From positions 7,355,361-7,419,360 of the forward strand of contig CM020501.1 of the NCBI GenBank assembly GCA_009823395.1: a DNA stretch of 64,000 bases, in the 5' to 3' direction. Both the position numbers and the translations under genes were made by a program. Origin of the DNA: Thamnaconus septentrionalis (lineage: Eukaryota; Chordata; Actinopteri; Tetraodontiformes; Monacanthidae). Under the pieces are notes generated by a model. It saw only the letters and a list, made by a program, of their open reading frames with translations, was not told where the DNA came from and ran no database searches. Each line of letters begins with the position of its first letter. Position 1 is the stretch's first letter. Below are positions 43,666 through 56,400 of this stretch, piece by piece.

Positions 43666-46321
43666 TCACCTGCGCAACCTCTGGAGCCTGTAATTAGTCA
43701 AGGTGAGAGGTGAACTCAGACTCCGCTGGGTACGTTTCATAACTACAGCCCTGCTGACTCTCGTCAGTTGTTTGTAATGAGTCCGGCCACTCTCGCCTGT
43801 CAAGGTTTTTTGCCGTGCCGTAAATGTCTCAGCGTCCACTTCTATTTTAGTCAGTGTGCAGCACAGCATTGCATGCATTGAGAAAGGATCACCGGCTGCA
43901 CCTGTGCTTGGCTGTTAAGGAAGGTTGTGTTCTAAAGTCCATTACGTCCGTAAGGTCTCCAAAAAGGCCAGACCTGCCTCGGGCAAATTTAAATAGAGCC
44001 ACGAGTGAAGACGTCCTACCCTGACACATCCCCATAAGAGACGGCAGGAGGCTTAAGAGGAATTTTCTGTGATGGATCGCCGGTCGGCCTTTGTTTCTCA
44101 TGGTCGTTAGGGAAAGCAGTTGGTTCTTAGGGAAGTAATCAGCGGTTAGGAGATGACCAGGTGTAAGGAACATGACAGAACCCTTCATTTTGGTGCCGGA
44201 GCACCTGGCTAGGACAGGACGGCGCAGAGGGACATCAAACAAGCCACAGCTGGAGACGGCAGTGAGTGTGGACAGGGGAGTGTTGAAAATGGAGAGCAAA
44301 CAGGCAGAGAGCTATAAGACGGTGGAAAACCCTGAGGAAAAGTTAAGAGAGAAATGTTTTGTCGCTGCTTGTTGCTAAATTCGTGTTGCCTGTATTATTC
44401 ATTCCTGGAGTTTTTAGTCTCTCCTTTTCATTTTTGTGGTCAGCGTGGCCAGCAAGGACTCACATGCAAATTGAATTACAGACAATAGACAGAAATATTG
44501 ACTAAAACATCTTCGAAAATACTCACATATGGTTGATTCTTGGGGAAGCAAGAAAAAAAGAAAAGAAAAAAAATCAAAATAGTTTCCTTCCCAGTTCCGT
44601 TTCATCAGTTCGTCCTAAATCAGCATCAGATCACGCTGCAAAAAAAATTGCATATTTTCGATGTAAGCCAGTGGGCGTTTCCCTGTTGTCTCCTTCTCTC
44701 AGACAGACGGGGTTTTCCTTCTCTTTCCTGAAAAATACTGAGATTGGTTGATGGCTTTTAACAGACAGCACAGGCTCTCAAAAATTGCTGCCTCAAGCTT
44801 ACTCATGCGAAACGATAAACATATTGTTTCCTGCAAAAAAATATCTTAATCTCTGATTGTACATTTAAAAACTAGAAGGGACGGAATGGAAAGAACTTCC
44901 AACACTTTCTGTATGTTTCTGTCAATGAGATGGCATCAGTGACCAGCGTTCCCAGCCAAGGGAGGGACGTAGAATAAATACACTGTCACCTTGTAGTTGT
45001 GTTCTTGGGTACTCAACCTCAGTCTAACTTAAAAATGTAGCTTTACTGTGGCCTGGTGTCAGCAGCTGTCTGTGTCTCAGATAAAATAAAACAAAAAAGA
45101 AATCGCTGACAGACGGAGGAAGACAGAGGAAGACAGAGGAGACAACGCCGCTACCGGCATCTTTGAGGCTCACACAGCTTTGCAGGATCTCAGTCTGCAA
45201 GTTCTCTCCTTTCCCTCCGCTGTCGCAGCGGCCCCATTGATTCAGCAGGCATTACAATCATTGCGGCCTCGCAGTCGGACGTATCTGCGCACATGCGGCC
45301 CGGGAATGCTTTCGCCAAACGCATCATTTGCGCTCTTCTCTCGCCAGCATGAAACAGTGGAAAGTGAAGGAGCCAAGCGAGCTACACAACAGTCAAACAC
45401 TCCTCTGCCAGATTCCAAACATCTCAGCAAGAGGAATGCATTATCTCTAATATCTGTTTGAACTGTAATCATTTCTCCCTGTGGAAAAAAAGAGTGTGAG
45501 AGAGAAGGAGAATAAAAGACAACACTGTATTGTAATCCTGCAATGTGAAATTAGATTTTCTGCATTTGACTCATTCTCTAGTGAGGAGCAGTAGGCTGTG
45601 TAACACCTGGACTGCAAATCCAGATCCAGCAGCGCATTTGGTTCTGACTGGATGCATCAGAGGGATACTTGCTGTTGACGTGAGCATTCTCTGAAGTGCG
45701 AAAGTGGTAAAGAGAGTCGCAATAAAACTAACACTAATTTGAAATGCTGATAGCCGACCACCGTTCCAGCGTATAGCACGACTGCGTCTTATTTTCTCTG
45801 AAATTTGTGCTGTTCAGCAGCTGTGAATAGGTTTAACACATTTTTTCTATTAGCTCCAATCCGGCTCACTCTTACTGTGGTATTTTTAATTTAGAGTTTT
45901 TATCCAGAGTTCTTTCCGTCAACCATGAAATAAAAAAAGGGAAGACTGAGAACGAGCAAGAAAAATACAGAAAAGGCGAGAACAGGAGGGGGGAGAAGCC
46001 CGAGAGTGACGTCTATCCAGAGCCTCACGATCTGTCTGGGTGATTCAAAGACGGACGTATTGTTTTTGGAGAAGCTGGCGGGGACACCGCAGGAGTCTGT
46101 CTTCATGCCATTAACACTTCGCTCGTGCAAAATGGGATTGAAAAAAATGTGTGTCTGTGTGTGTGTGTGTGTTTCGGGGGGGGGTTGATTTGAGCTTGAA
46201 GCCAGTTTTAAACACTTGAACCGCACACACACCAACCCTCTCTTCGTATTCACCCCCCTCCCACCTCTCAAGCCAACCCCACTTCACAAATGCAACACTC
46301 CCCCATCAAACATATGCCTGC

Positions 46322-46324
<3 letters not shown>

Positions 46325-46381
<57 letters not shown>
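46325..46381. repeat. TG microsatellite upstream of the thsd4 start codon
   Basis: About 28 TG units ending 28 bp before the ATG; in the 5' UTR or adjacent intron/promoter, depending on where transcription starts. Confidence 0.95.
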
Positions 46382-46409
46382 AAGTGTCCTCTCCTCCCTC
46401 AGTCTCTTC

Positions 46410-46538
46410 ATGGCTGGATTGTGGCAGCAGCTCAGCTCCCTCCGACGGGGTCCAGCGTTGGCTCTCCTTCACTTCATTCTCTACCTGCCCTCCAGTGTTT
46501 TTGCTGTGGATGCCAAAGCCAGCCAGCCTTCTCTTGAG
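46410..46538 (+). CDS. thsd4: thsd4 start exon with signal peptide
   Basis: The ATG opens 43 codons with two arginines followed by a long hydrophobic core and a likely cleavage after VFA, then a donor GTAAGA in phase 0. This phase fits the spacer exon at 47199, giving a direct signal-peptide-to-spacer join. A pyrimidine-rich run ending CTCAG 11 nt before the ATG could be a splice acceptor, so a non-coding exon upstream is possible. A TG repeat of about 28 units lies just upstream. Confidence 0.7.
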
Positions 46539-47328
46539 GTAAGAGATCTAAAACAAGAAAAACACAATTTATGTAGTTATAGATGTGTTTCAAAGTTTTT
46601 GTTAATAGTTGTTCAAAACATTGCGATAACTGTCTCTACCCTCCTTTGGATGGAATTAATCAAGAAACTATTACTGTATGGGGCTTTCAGACGATTAATT
46701 GTTGTTCTTATGTTCATGACGACGGGAACATTTTACAGAAAGAAAAGAAAATAGACTGTAGGGGCAAAAACAATCACTCAAGCCGTGCAATTTATCATCA
46801 CGTAACAGGGGAATAACCAAAGGGGCCCCTTGAAACCCTGCGAATAAGAAACAAACAGAGGAGGTTCTCTCCCAGCTTGCAAAATCTGCACAGAGGAGGC
46901 ATCTTGGAGAAACAAATCAACCCTTGGAGCAAATCAAGGGAGCTGTGGGACAGAGAGGGAGAGAAAGGGCTGGAGAGTCCGGTGAAAATATGAGCGAGAA
47001 GGAGCAGCAATGTGATCCAGCGGAATTTGTGATTGTACCATTGAGGCATGCCTGATGTGGCACAGAAAGAGTGAGAGAGAGAGAGAGAGAGAGAAGGCAA
47101 AGCGTCTTGAGAGAGTCATGTGTGTGCGGGCACGGCCGCTGTTTGCGACTCGCGGCCTCCACTGTGTATAAAAAGTGTTTGGATGTATGCGTTGGCAGCG
47201 GTTCCAAGTGGTGAGGGGGAATTTCTCCCGCTTCTTCCTGCGCGTCGGCTACCACAAGATCGCAGAGATCCCCTCCGGAGCGCGAAACATCAGCGTGCAG
47301 GAGACGGTGAAGAGTCGGAACTACCTGG

Positions 47329-47405
<77 letters not shown>

Positions 47406-50400
47406 CAAAGAGGAGATATGTTGAAGATGACAAACATCTCAGTGATCTGACTGCCCGCCAGCCCTGGTGACCACGAGCGGCATCTCCATCATCAATGGCA
47501 ACTGGGTGATTGACAGGCCGGGAGTCTTCACAGCTGCTGGGACTCAGCTGAGGTACCAACGACCCAACGAGATCCGCTCTCGCCTCGGAGAGTCCATCAC
47601 CGCGCCCGGGCCGCTGACCGAAGATGTGCACGTCTATGTGAGCAGCAATCAGCCGAAGCACACCTGCTGTTCCACCGCTTGGTACACACCCTCTGACTTT
47701 TGACCGCCCACTTGTCTTTCACAGCTGATCTATCAACAACCGGGTCCCCAGGTTTACTATGAATACAGCGTGCCTGTGCCGACGCTGAAGCCCACTGCTG
47801 AGCCAGCCACACCTTCTGTCATCACACCGCCGGGTGACTGATCGCACACAATTTCTCATACTTTGTTTTTCTGAGGACAAATATGCAGAGGTGGAAAAAG
47901 TATTCATATGCTGTACTTGAGTAAAAGTACGGTTACTTCTGTAAAAAATACTTTGGTAAAACTAAAAGAACTGATTCAACTTATTTCCTCTGCAAAAGAA
48001 AGTACAGGTTCTGAAATGTATTTATGTAAAAGGTAATTTTTTCCATTAATCAAACAATATATTCATTGATAATTTGCAAAAATGAAAAAGATTTGGTTCT
48101 AAATAGCTCCACTTCAAGCAACAAGTAGAATATAATAGGTAAAATTCCTTTCAACAGAATTTGTAAATCAAGCATGTTTTTCCACTGTAAGAAATAGAAA
48201 GTACTGATATTTAAGTACAAATGTAGTAAAAGTAAAAGGTCAACAGACAAATTAATACTCAGTTAAAGTACATTCATCTTCTTTACCCGCTTATTCCTAT
48301 TCAGGGTGACGGGGTCTGCTGGAGCCTATCCCAGCTGTCTTAGAAGGCAGGGTGACACCCTGAGTCGCCAGTTCATAAGAAACAAACAACCATTCACACT
48401 CACATGCGCACTATGGACAATTTGAATATTCAATTGACCTCATAAAGTGGGAGGAAGCCGGAGAAGGAGAACCCACAGACAAATTAAGGTCCCAGGTCCG
48501 GGCCCCGGAATTGAACCCAATTAACCACTGCGCCACCGTGTCCCTTCAGTTAAAGTACAGATACCTGAAAAACCTGCTTAAGTACAGTTGCGAAGTATTT
48601 GTCCTTCGTTACTTTCCACATCAGCAAATTTGCATGGAGTGGCAGACGCCTTGCTCAGAGTGTTCAGTTCAGATCTCAATGTTGAATGATGGTATCGCCA
48701 GGGTGTATCGCCTTTCAACCAAAACACTCCATAATCTAATAAAGAGCTTTGATTAGATGCGATGCCGGCATTCGTCCAACTTTTCCACCGATTACAATCT
48801 CAATATGTTCAATAAGAAAATAGCTCCGGTCACCTGGGGCAGATTTTATTACATTACCAAATATTTAGCCTTAATTGAAGAGATTAGTGAAATAAAATTC
48901 AATTTTCCCTCATGCTGATTGAAATTGCCTGATTATCGACAAAGTCTTCACGGGCATCTTCACCCCACCCACCCTCAAAATTCTTCTCATGATTTTGTTG
49001 CTGATCAGAATCGTACTGGGGCTGAAGGTGGGTGGAAGAATCCTTGGAATTCCGAGGGGTCAGCCAAATCCATGGCTGTGTCTGAGATCACACCCCACAG
49101 TATAACGTCTAAGTCTCAGTCGTTCATCTGTTCTATAGTGATGCTGAGAGACGGGATTTAACAATGAATGGAAGCAATTAGGCAAACATGCTCTGCATTT
49201 TGTTTGGTAATAATAAGTGCACCTGTACATAATGGGCTCACATGAGCATTGAATTTATTCGCATCTATTTGCAAATACCTGTAGTCTAAGGAAGGAAGGA
49301 AGAGAAGCGGCTACTTTGGACACATGATTTGTATATATTATCTGTGTATTGATGACTTTTAATGACGAACCAAGGTGTTCCATCCAAATGCTCCTGCAGA
49401 AACTAATATACTTTGACAATTTGTGCAGCTTCTATCAAGTTCAAATCCCTTCACATTATGATATTATGTTTATCCAGTTTGCAGCATGAGCTCTCGGTGT
49501 GAGTTGCCTTCACTTACCGGTGAAACTTGGCCCTTGAGCTGCTTTTCACCGCCTTTCTCCAGTTTCGACTGCCGCCCCGTCGCTCTGGACTGAGGAGGTC
49601 CATCGCGGCGTCACCACAGAGGAACCGCAGCCCGACCAGGTTACTTCAGCGCCCAGCGTGACGCCAGAGCCGCAGCCTTCCTACTTCTGGTTCAATAGTG
49701 GACACACAGAGTGCAGCACCACTTGCGGCACTGGTAAGAAAACATTTACAAAATTACACATTTACATTTAGAATAACCGAGTCAATGATTAATGGAAGAT
49801 GTTTATTTCAATGCCTTGAAATGTAACCCAGAAGTTGTGTGTTGCCAGGCAGGCGTAGTGCCCTCTGGGCGTGTGTTGAGAAACTTTCCCAGGCCACTGT
49901 TGCCTCTGACCTCTGCGACCCTGAACTCCAGCCGTCACACCAGAAAGAGGACTGCAACGTCCAGCCTTGTCTCCCATAGTGAGCGATGTTCATGCTTTGC
50001 CCCTGTTTTTTACTGTAATATTACCACTCCCATGCTTTCTAGCTGAGCTAATCTAGTCGGACCAAATTTATGGGTTTCATATTTTTTATGCCATTGGCTC
50101 AGTCCCTTTAAATTTTAATGTCCTATTAATCTATTTTCAGTTCTTGTACGTCAATTGTGCTTTTTCCTCTCATCTTGCGATTGCCTTCTTTGTGATTGCG
50201 CTGCAAGCTGGGACGTAGGGGAGTGGTCGGACTGCAGCAGGAAGTGTGGACCCGGCACTCAGCATCGCCAGGTCATCTGCCGCCAGGTCACTCACGTCCA
50301 CCACGCCAACAAGACGGAGGATTCTGCTGTTGTGGAACCGGAGAAGTGCGGGTTGTCCGACAGGCCCATCACCAAGTCAGCATGTCAGCTGAAGATCTGC

Positions 50401-50441
50401 AGTCAGTGGGAGATACGATCAGAGTGGAGCCCGGTGAGAGG

Positions 50442-50530
<89 letters not shown>

Positions 50531-50952
50531 GAAAGAGCTCAGATCATTTTTGTGTCAACAATACTGTTCATGCTGTTCAAGATTGTTGCATTTTTCATGG
50601 TTTATACATATATAGTTTGGACACATACTTCTGATATATGTTTTTTCTTCCATTTTCATGTCTATTTTCATTGTAGATTGGCACTCAAGGCATCAAAACT
50701 ATGAATGAGCCCATATGGAATATGTATTAAACAGAAATGTGTGAAATAACTCAAACAAGTTTTCTATTTTAGATGATCTAGAATAGCCACCCTTGTATAT
50801 AAAATACATATAATACATTTAGGTATTTATCTTTTGCCACATTAATCCATAATTCTCGCCCATATATTTGATGTCTTCAGTATGTATCTACAGTGTGGAA
50901 TGTAGTAAAGATAAAGAAGAAACAGGTGTGTCCAAACATTTGACTGGTAGTG

Positions 50953-50994
<42 letters not shown>

Positions 50995-51759
50995 CTTTAC
51001 AGACCAACTTTTCAGAGACCCATCATCACGGTATATGTAATGTTCCAACCTTTTATCTTTAAAATGTTCATTCATCATTTCTTTAGTCAGTGTTTCAAAA
51101 AAGCTTAAAGTGTAAATCAAGTGAAATATTTATCATAATACACAAATTCCTGTACAGTTAAAAAAAAAAACAACAACAACAACAATGATTGACTATGCAC
51201 ACTCTATTCACCCCTGTCTTCCCTCTCCTCCCGTGTCCCACCCTCTGTCCGCCCAGTGCTCAGTGCCGTGCGGCGTGGGCCAGCGCAGCAGGGAGGTGGT
51301 GTGTCTGAGCAACCAGGGCGAGGTGGAGGACGATGAGGAGTGTAACATGAACCTAAAGCCCGACACGCTGCAGAACTGTGACATGGGAGCCTGCGCGCGC
51401 AGCTGGTTCACCTCCCTCTGGAGCCAGCGGGTAACGCTGAAGAGTGGGCTTGTTTAGTGCGAGATGAGGAGGTGGAGGAGGAGGAGGAGGAGGAGGAGAG
51501 TGCAGTTCAGTTCCTCTGGATAAGAGTGTGTGTTGGTCCCTGTTATATCCATCAGTGCTCCGCCGAGTGTGGCAAAGGAAATCGAACCCGCTCAACTTTG
51601 TGTCTGATGAATCACGTGACCGACCTCCCATTGGACAGCTGCGAAGGGGAACGCCCAGAGGGGGTGACATCATGTGACTCTGGTCCCTGCCAAAACCGTC
51701 TGGAGTGGTACACTGGACCCTGGGGTCAGGTGATTAACACACACACACACACACACACA

Positions 51760-51811
<52 letters not shown>

Positions 51812-53444
51812 GTAAACAGTTTAATTTGTCTTTTAAATGTTATCTTATTTTTTAACTTGTTCATATGTACTCTATTTCTATTGCCTGTAAATTCATATTT
51901 TTGGAATTTTAACATACTGTATAATATATATTTTATATTCTATATCTTATTTCAACTTGTTCTTCATGTGTGCTATATTTCTATTACATATATATTTCTA
52001 TTTTTCTATATTTTCTCTCTGTCTGAAAACCGAATGACAATAAAAGATCTTGAATCTTGACGATCATCCGCTTAGCGTGTTCCCTCACATGTGGCCTCTC
52101 CGTGTTTCAAGTGCTCCGCTGAGTGCGGCAACGGCACACAGAGCCGTGGTGTGGCCTGCGTCTACACTGACAACGGCCGCATGGAGGTGGTGGATCCCTC
52201 CAAATGTTCCGCAGCGCCTCAGCCAGCCGCGGCTCGGCCGTGCACGCTGAAGCCGTGTGGCGTCCAGTGGTATGTCACCGAGTGGAGCGCAGTAAGTGTC
52301 ACTGAGTCTGTCATTACGGCCTCAACTTCTGAAGGAGTGTCTGTCCTCTTGAATGTCATTTTTGGCTTTAAAGGGCCCCATAATAAACTCATTTGAGAAA
52401 AAAAAAAGTGTATTTTTGTAGCAACCTCGCACAATTCATCATCCAGCTCTCTGTTTACAGCTTGACGAAAAACACAAAGTTTTAGCCTCCCGCCGAAAGC
52501 GATGCTTTGTTGTGCCTTCCGCGTGTTTGAAAGGGAATGTGCGGTGGTCTCAAAGTCCTGTGTCAGTGGCCTTTCTGACATCACAAATGGCTTATTCCCA
52601 GAATCAGTGTGAGCAACAGACGTAAAGGGAGCTGACGGGCTACAAACACATTGTTGGTGAAGCACATTTTGCGGAACATGGGACACTTAAAAATATTGAC
52701 TCAAGGTGTGCCAAAGCAGAATTGGGTTGCATTTCCTGTTGGCTGACAGTCTAAATATTAGAATGCAGCAGCGGGAAATATTGTGGGACTTTTTTGTATA
52801 ATTCAAAAAACCTAATTAAACTCACATAGGTCAAATTTTAGGCGAAACCCTGTGTAACCTACAGGTAAAAATGGGAAGTGTTATTTATTTGTCAGCCATT
52901 AGTTGCAGAATTTAATCATACCAAGAGAAGACAAGAAAGGGAACTACAATGCAATTGCCGCTCAAGGCAGGTCTGTTGTTTTTAGAACAGGGTAGTGTGT
53001 TTAATTTTTGGATGGAAAGATTATGCATTGCTGGTCTGAAACTGCCTTCTCTCCTCTGTCCTCAGTGTTCGCGCTCCTGCAACGGAGGCTACCGCGTGCG
53101 CGAGGTGCGTTGTCTCACCGACAGCATCATGCCGAGCGAGCTCTGCGATCCAAGTTTGAACCCCGAGAGCCGAGAAGAATGCAACAAACAGCCATGTTTA
53201 GCCGAGATAAGTACGTCCATTGTCTCAAACAACAATATATTATGTTTAAAAAACTGATTTTATTTGACTTGTTTCCTTTTCCTTTGCAGATCCGGTGTGC
53301 AGCGACCAGTACCACAACTGCATGGTGGTGGTTCAAGCTCGACTGTGCATCTACCCGTACTACAAAGGGGTGTGCTGTGCCTCGTGCGCCCGTGCTCAGA
53401 AATCATTCTCAAACGCGTTTCAAAAGCAACACTTCCGCAGGTGA
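46410..53444 (+). CDS. thsd4: Thrombospondin type-1 domain-containing 4 (ADAMTSL6), short form
   Basis: A secreted ADAMTS-like protein of the extracellular matrix; mammalian THSD4 binds fibrillin-1 and promotes microfibril assembly. Twelve exons join in phase: 46410-46538, 47199-47328, 47462-47637, 47725-47833, 49563-49733, 49849-49978, 50208-50433, 51257-51430, 51556-51729, 52112-52291, 53066-53210 and 53290-53444 (TGA), giving 632 residues. Order: signal peptide ([17 protein letters not shown]); ADAMTS spacer (about 44-165: [26 protein letters not shown]); Pro/Thr linker; six TSP1 repeats starting at [44 protein letters not shown] and [12 protein letters not shown] domain ([20 protein letters not shown]). 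[11 protein letters not shown] and [13 protein letters not shown] favour THSD4 over ADAMTSL4. There is no metalloprotease. Human THSD4 (about 1018 residues) also has an N-terminal TSP1 and Cys-rich region that I cannot find here. The weak acceptor at 47199 makes the exon 1-2 join the least certain step. Confidence 0.92.
47330..47401 (+). repeat. CA microsatellite forming a thsd4 5' splice site
   Basis: CA units begin inside the donor itself (GTACAC) of exon 47199-47328 and occupy more than half of this 133-bp intron, leaving little room for a branch point. One G interrupts the run. Confidence 0.95.
47886..48624. mobile_element. hAT-like non-autonomous element in a thsd4 intron
   Basis: The left end CAGAGGTGGAAAAAGTATTC and right end CTTCGTTACTTTCCACATCAG are imperfect inverted repeats of a family widespread in fish, with internal AGTAAAAGTAC-type motifs. 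Eight-base flanks CAAATATG and CAAATTTG differ at one position, consistent with the 8-bp target duplication of hAT elements. It has no transposase frame and is interrupted by a SINE (48273-48545). Confidence 0.8.
48273..48545 (-). mobile_element. tRNA-derived SINE nested inside the hAT-like element
   Basis: A 14-bp direct repeat, TCAGTTAAAGTACA, flanks it exactly (48259-48272 and 48546-48559) and reconstitutes the hAT interior when one copy is removed. Read on the minus strand it starts with a tRNA-like head: A-box-like TGGCGCAGTGG, then B-box-like GGTTCAATTCC. It ends with GGATAAG/GATGAATG-type tail sequence seen in an abundant fish SINE family. The long target duplication indicates target-primed reverse transcription. 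No protein is encoded. Confidence 0.8.
50443..50527 (+). repeat. Long CA microsatellite next to a thsd4 5' splice site
   Basis: About 42 uninterrupted CA units starting some 10 nt after the donor GTGAGA of exon 50208-50433. CA tracts in transcript orientation are binding sites for hnRNP L, so it may influence splicing. Likely polymorphic. Confidence 0.95.
50604..50955. mobile_element. Tc1-like element with long inverted repeats, internally deleted
   Basis: The left arm begins TATAGTTTGGACACA and includes GGCATCAAAACTATGAATGA; the right arm ends with AGGTGTGTCCAAACATTTGA and holds the complementary GTCTTCAGTATGTATCTAC block. These are the roughly 100-200 bp inverted repeats of a common fish Tc1-like transposon whose transposase has been removed. 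It lies in the thsd4 intron after exon 50208-50433, between two CA microsatellites. Confidence 0.8.
51738..51808 (+). repeat. Compound CA/CT microsatellite after a thsd4 5' splice site
   Basis: A CA run followed by a CT run of more than 20 units, starting about 8 nt after the donor GTGATT of exon 51556-51729. Confidence 0.95.
53290..53444 (+). CDS. thsd4: thsd4 terminal exon encoding the PLAC domain
   Basis: It encodes the six-cysteine PLAC module ([22 protein letters not shown]) found at the C-terminus of papilin, ADAMTSL and some ADAMTS proteins, followed by a basic tail ending HFRR and TGA. An AATAAA at 53716-53721 lies about 270 nt downstream and is the likely polyadenylation signal. Confidence 0.9.
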
Positions 53445-56400
53445 TGCTGCAACTCCGCGGCCCAGCTGAGTGTGAAAAGCCTGCAGAGAGTGTAGGGTGT
53501 TTAAAATGGTATGATAACCTGCCACTGCAGCAGACGATCGTGAGCTGTCGGTATAATGAGCTATTTCTGTTTTTAAGTGGCAACAAACTTGGTGAAAGCA
53601 AGTGCGCAACACACAAACCACACGTTTGTGTTCTTTCTTTAGACTTGAATTCATGTGACTTAAAAGTGATCCATTCTCCTTTGATGGTGTTTCTGTATAT
53701 TTATTCTGACACTTTAATAAAGTAATTATAACAACACATCTGCCCAAGTTTACTTAGAAGCGAGACACATTTCTAACTCCGGTCTGACTTGGGTGTTTGG
53801 ATTGTGTTTCAAAATCACAGCGAGCAAGTGATGAGCACTGTTGTCTCACAACAACACGGTTCGAGGTTTGAGTTTCACGCTTTGATAAAAACAGTTCTGG
53901 AGCAAATAAAAACCTCTGTGATGTCACAAAGGGAGCTTTAACAGCCCCGGTCAGGTGTTTGATCGACCCTCTGGTGACTTCCCTAACGGCCACCTTGTTT
54001 TTTTTTCCTCTTCTAAAAATCAGGAAGTTACAACCAGCAGTGTTTGTACAGGCTCGGGACAAAAAATAAAGATCTGAAAATAGGTGTAACATGTTACTTT
54101 CACTGAGATGAGCTACACTTTATAGGTTCTCCATTACATCGGAAATGCATTTTTGCCACTATTGTTTATTGAATATTGTTCTGAGGTGCCATCACTTCCA
54201 CTTTAAGAAAGAATGGTAGCTAAATTTTGCATTGCAAGTGTTTAAAGCAGGTAATTTTTTACTTCTTAACTCCATCAATTCCTTCAAATGAGTATTTTTC
54301 TTTTGAATTAATGGGGAATTAAAAAGAAAGAACATAGCTTCTTAATGTGGCATCAGGGAGAATTAAAGAGTTCATGTTTAATGAGACCATTTTGTGTTGA
54401 TGTCAAAACAGATTTGAGGTTTGCTCACATTTGAAGCCTTAACCTCTCACTGATCTATTATTTGTGGATGTGCATGTCAATAAAGAGTCATTAAGATTTC
54501 TCGGGTTAAAAACTATTGCATATGCAGTGAAGGCCAGTGGTTTAGTGATTAGAGTTCAGACAACAGAGAACAATGGCCCTGTTTACAAAAATATGATCTC
54601 CCATCTGTTCACTGAAGCGACACCCGTTGTTGAAGGGCTATGACAAGCCCAGTCAGAAATGTGATGGAAGAAACGGCTCCACTATTATGAATTACGGTCT
54701 AAATATCAAACTCTTTGTGGCATCTGGGACTGGTTCCACATAATATCTTTTGGATGACATTACGTACAGAAAAATCGCTCCAAATGGGAGGGTAAAAAAT
54801 ATGGAACCACCAGATCGACTGAAGGCCAGAGTGATAAAGCTGACAGCTGGACAACCAAGTAAACACGTTCATGCTGCACATTTAATTTATGCACCACTCC
54901 ATCCAGTCAAGAAGAGATCACATTAGCTTTGTACTCATTCATAATACCATTGCTTTAATGGGACAGCTGGGCTGACAGCATGTAAAAAGGCCATATGTCA
55001 ATCACAAGAACTTAAAGAGTACAGAATGAGAACATGAGATCAACACGAAATGACAAACGCACAGAGCATTTCCTGCATTCTCGTGACACAAACCGAAGTG
55101 TCGCAGGGCCCCCGGACGCCCCCCTGACCCTAACTCCCCCCCTCTCCGCCACCGCCTCGTGTTGCTCAGCATGATCCGCTTGAAATGTTTCTGAGTTATT
55201 TGGCGTGTGTGGATGCAAGGCTGATAAGGATTTGTGACAAGAAAAATAAACATTAGTGTGAGCCTGTGCCTTTGGCATTGAGGGATGCAGGGTCCACATT
55301 CACCAACAATAACCATGTGTGTCCAACTGCTCGGACACCGTTTCCCTGATAAACATTCGAGGCTTCTCTCCATGCTGATCAACCTTAACGATAGAGATAT
55401 AGATATATATTTATATATATATATTTAGATACTTTTTGAAACTCTTAGACACAAAAGTTAGGGTTGTATGGACAGAAGTGACAGCCACTTCTCTTTTTTG
55501 CATTTTTCTCTTCATCTTTTTTTTTTTTTTTTTTTTTTTTTGCTTTGTCCTTGGCAACCAGACGACGAGACGATAAATGTTACTGAACAGTTATCATTAA
55601 GCTCACTAAAAAAAATAGTCACCCTCCCACTCTGCTGTCCCATTTGTTTGTTTTTTACAAGTCAGTTCCGAAAAATACGATGGCAAATGACGTCTTCCAT
55701 CAAAATTTCACAGAGAACAAAAAATAGACTTCACTTCCCCTCCCCCCTCCCCCCACCTCCGTCCCCCAACCCCCACATCTGATTTGTTCAGCTTATCAAA
55801 CGCGGTAACTTGTTGGTTTTCTCTGTAGCATCGTACCAACATTCACTGATTTCAATATTGTTGAAGTTTTACAAAGACATAAATATAGAAGGATACAATA
55901 CAGTAAAAAATACAAAATGAAGTAGATAGAGTATTTGTTTTCTTTTCTTAAATGATAATTTACCAGAGGCAAACCCAGAAACGAATCTTTGACACAAAGG
56001 CAAGAAATGAAATAAAACAAAACAAAAAAAAAAACATTAGAATTACCCCCTGAGGTCAAAAGATAAATGAATAGCCATGTCTCGAACCAGAGCTCAGTCC
56101 TATGTAACTTATTACCGCCGTGTGACGAATACGTAGTGTACTATGTACAGGACAACAGGCCGATGACGTGTGGGTGTCGCGTGCGTGTGCGTGTGTGTGT
56201 GCGCGCGCGTGTGTGTGTGACGCAAGGTCAATGTGTACGATTCAAGTGCACTCGTTTCGGTGTTATTACTACACTAGCGAGACATTAGCTAAGAAGAGTT
56301 CGAAGGCACAATTATGGGAGGCGCACCGCCGGGGCTCCGACAACCAAACGCAAACGGCTGCGGTTCGGAGGGCGAGAGGGGGCTCGCAAAGGGAGAGAAC

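Larger units (their letters stand above)
41351..46409. other. Divergent spacer between melk and thsd4
   Basis: No exon recognised on either strand. It includes TG tracts at 43625-43664 and 46325-46381, the latter ending only 28 bp before the thsd4 start codon. I searched by eye on the plus strand for the cysteine-rich and N-terminal TSP1 modules of thsd4 and did not find them. The rest is A/T-rich unique DNA. This spacer must contain the junction between the pax5-melk and thsd4-ptpn9 synteny blocks. Confidence 0.55.

Noticed and set aside
52050..52250. Separate small frame overlapping a TSP1 exon
   Set aside because: It is an out-of-frame reading of thsd4 exon 52112-52291.
46410..53444. Alternative identity ADAMTSL4 or papilin
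   Set aside because: All share TSP1 and PLAC modules, but [24 protein letters not shown] and the C-terminal PLAC motif resemble THSD4 most closely, and ptpn9 next door fits the THSD4 region of human 15q.
53820..53880. Possible tRNA gene because of a GGTTCGA motif
   Set aside because: No cloverleaf or A box at proper spacing; it looks like a degenerate head of the SINE family seen at 48273-48545.
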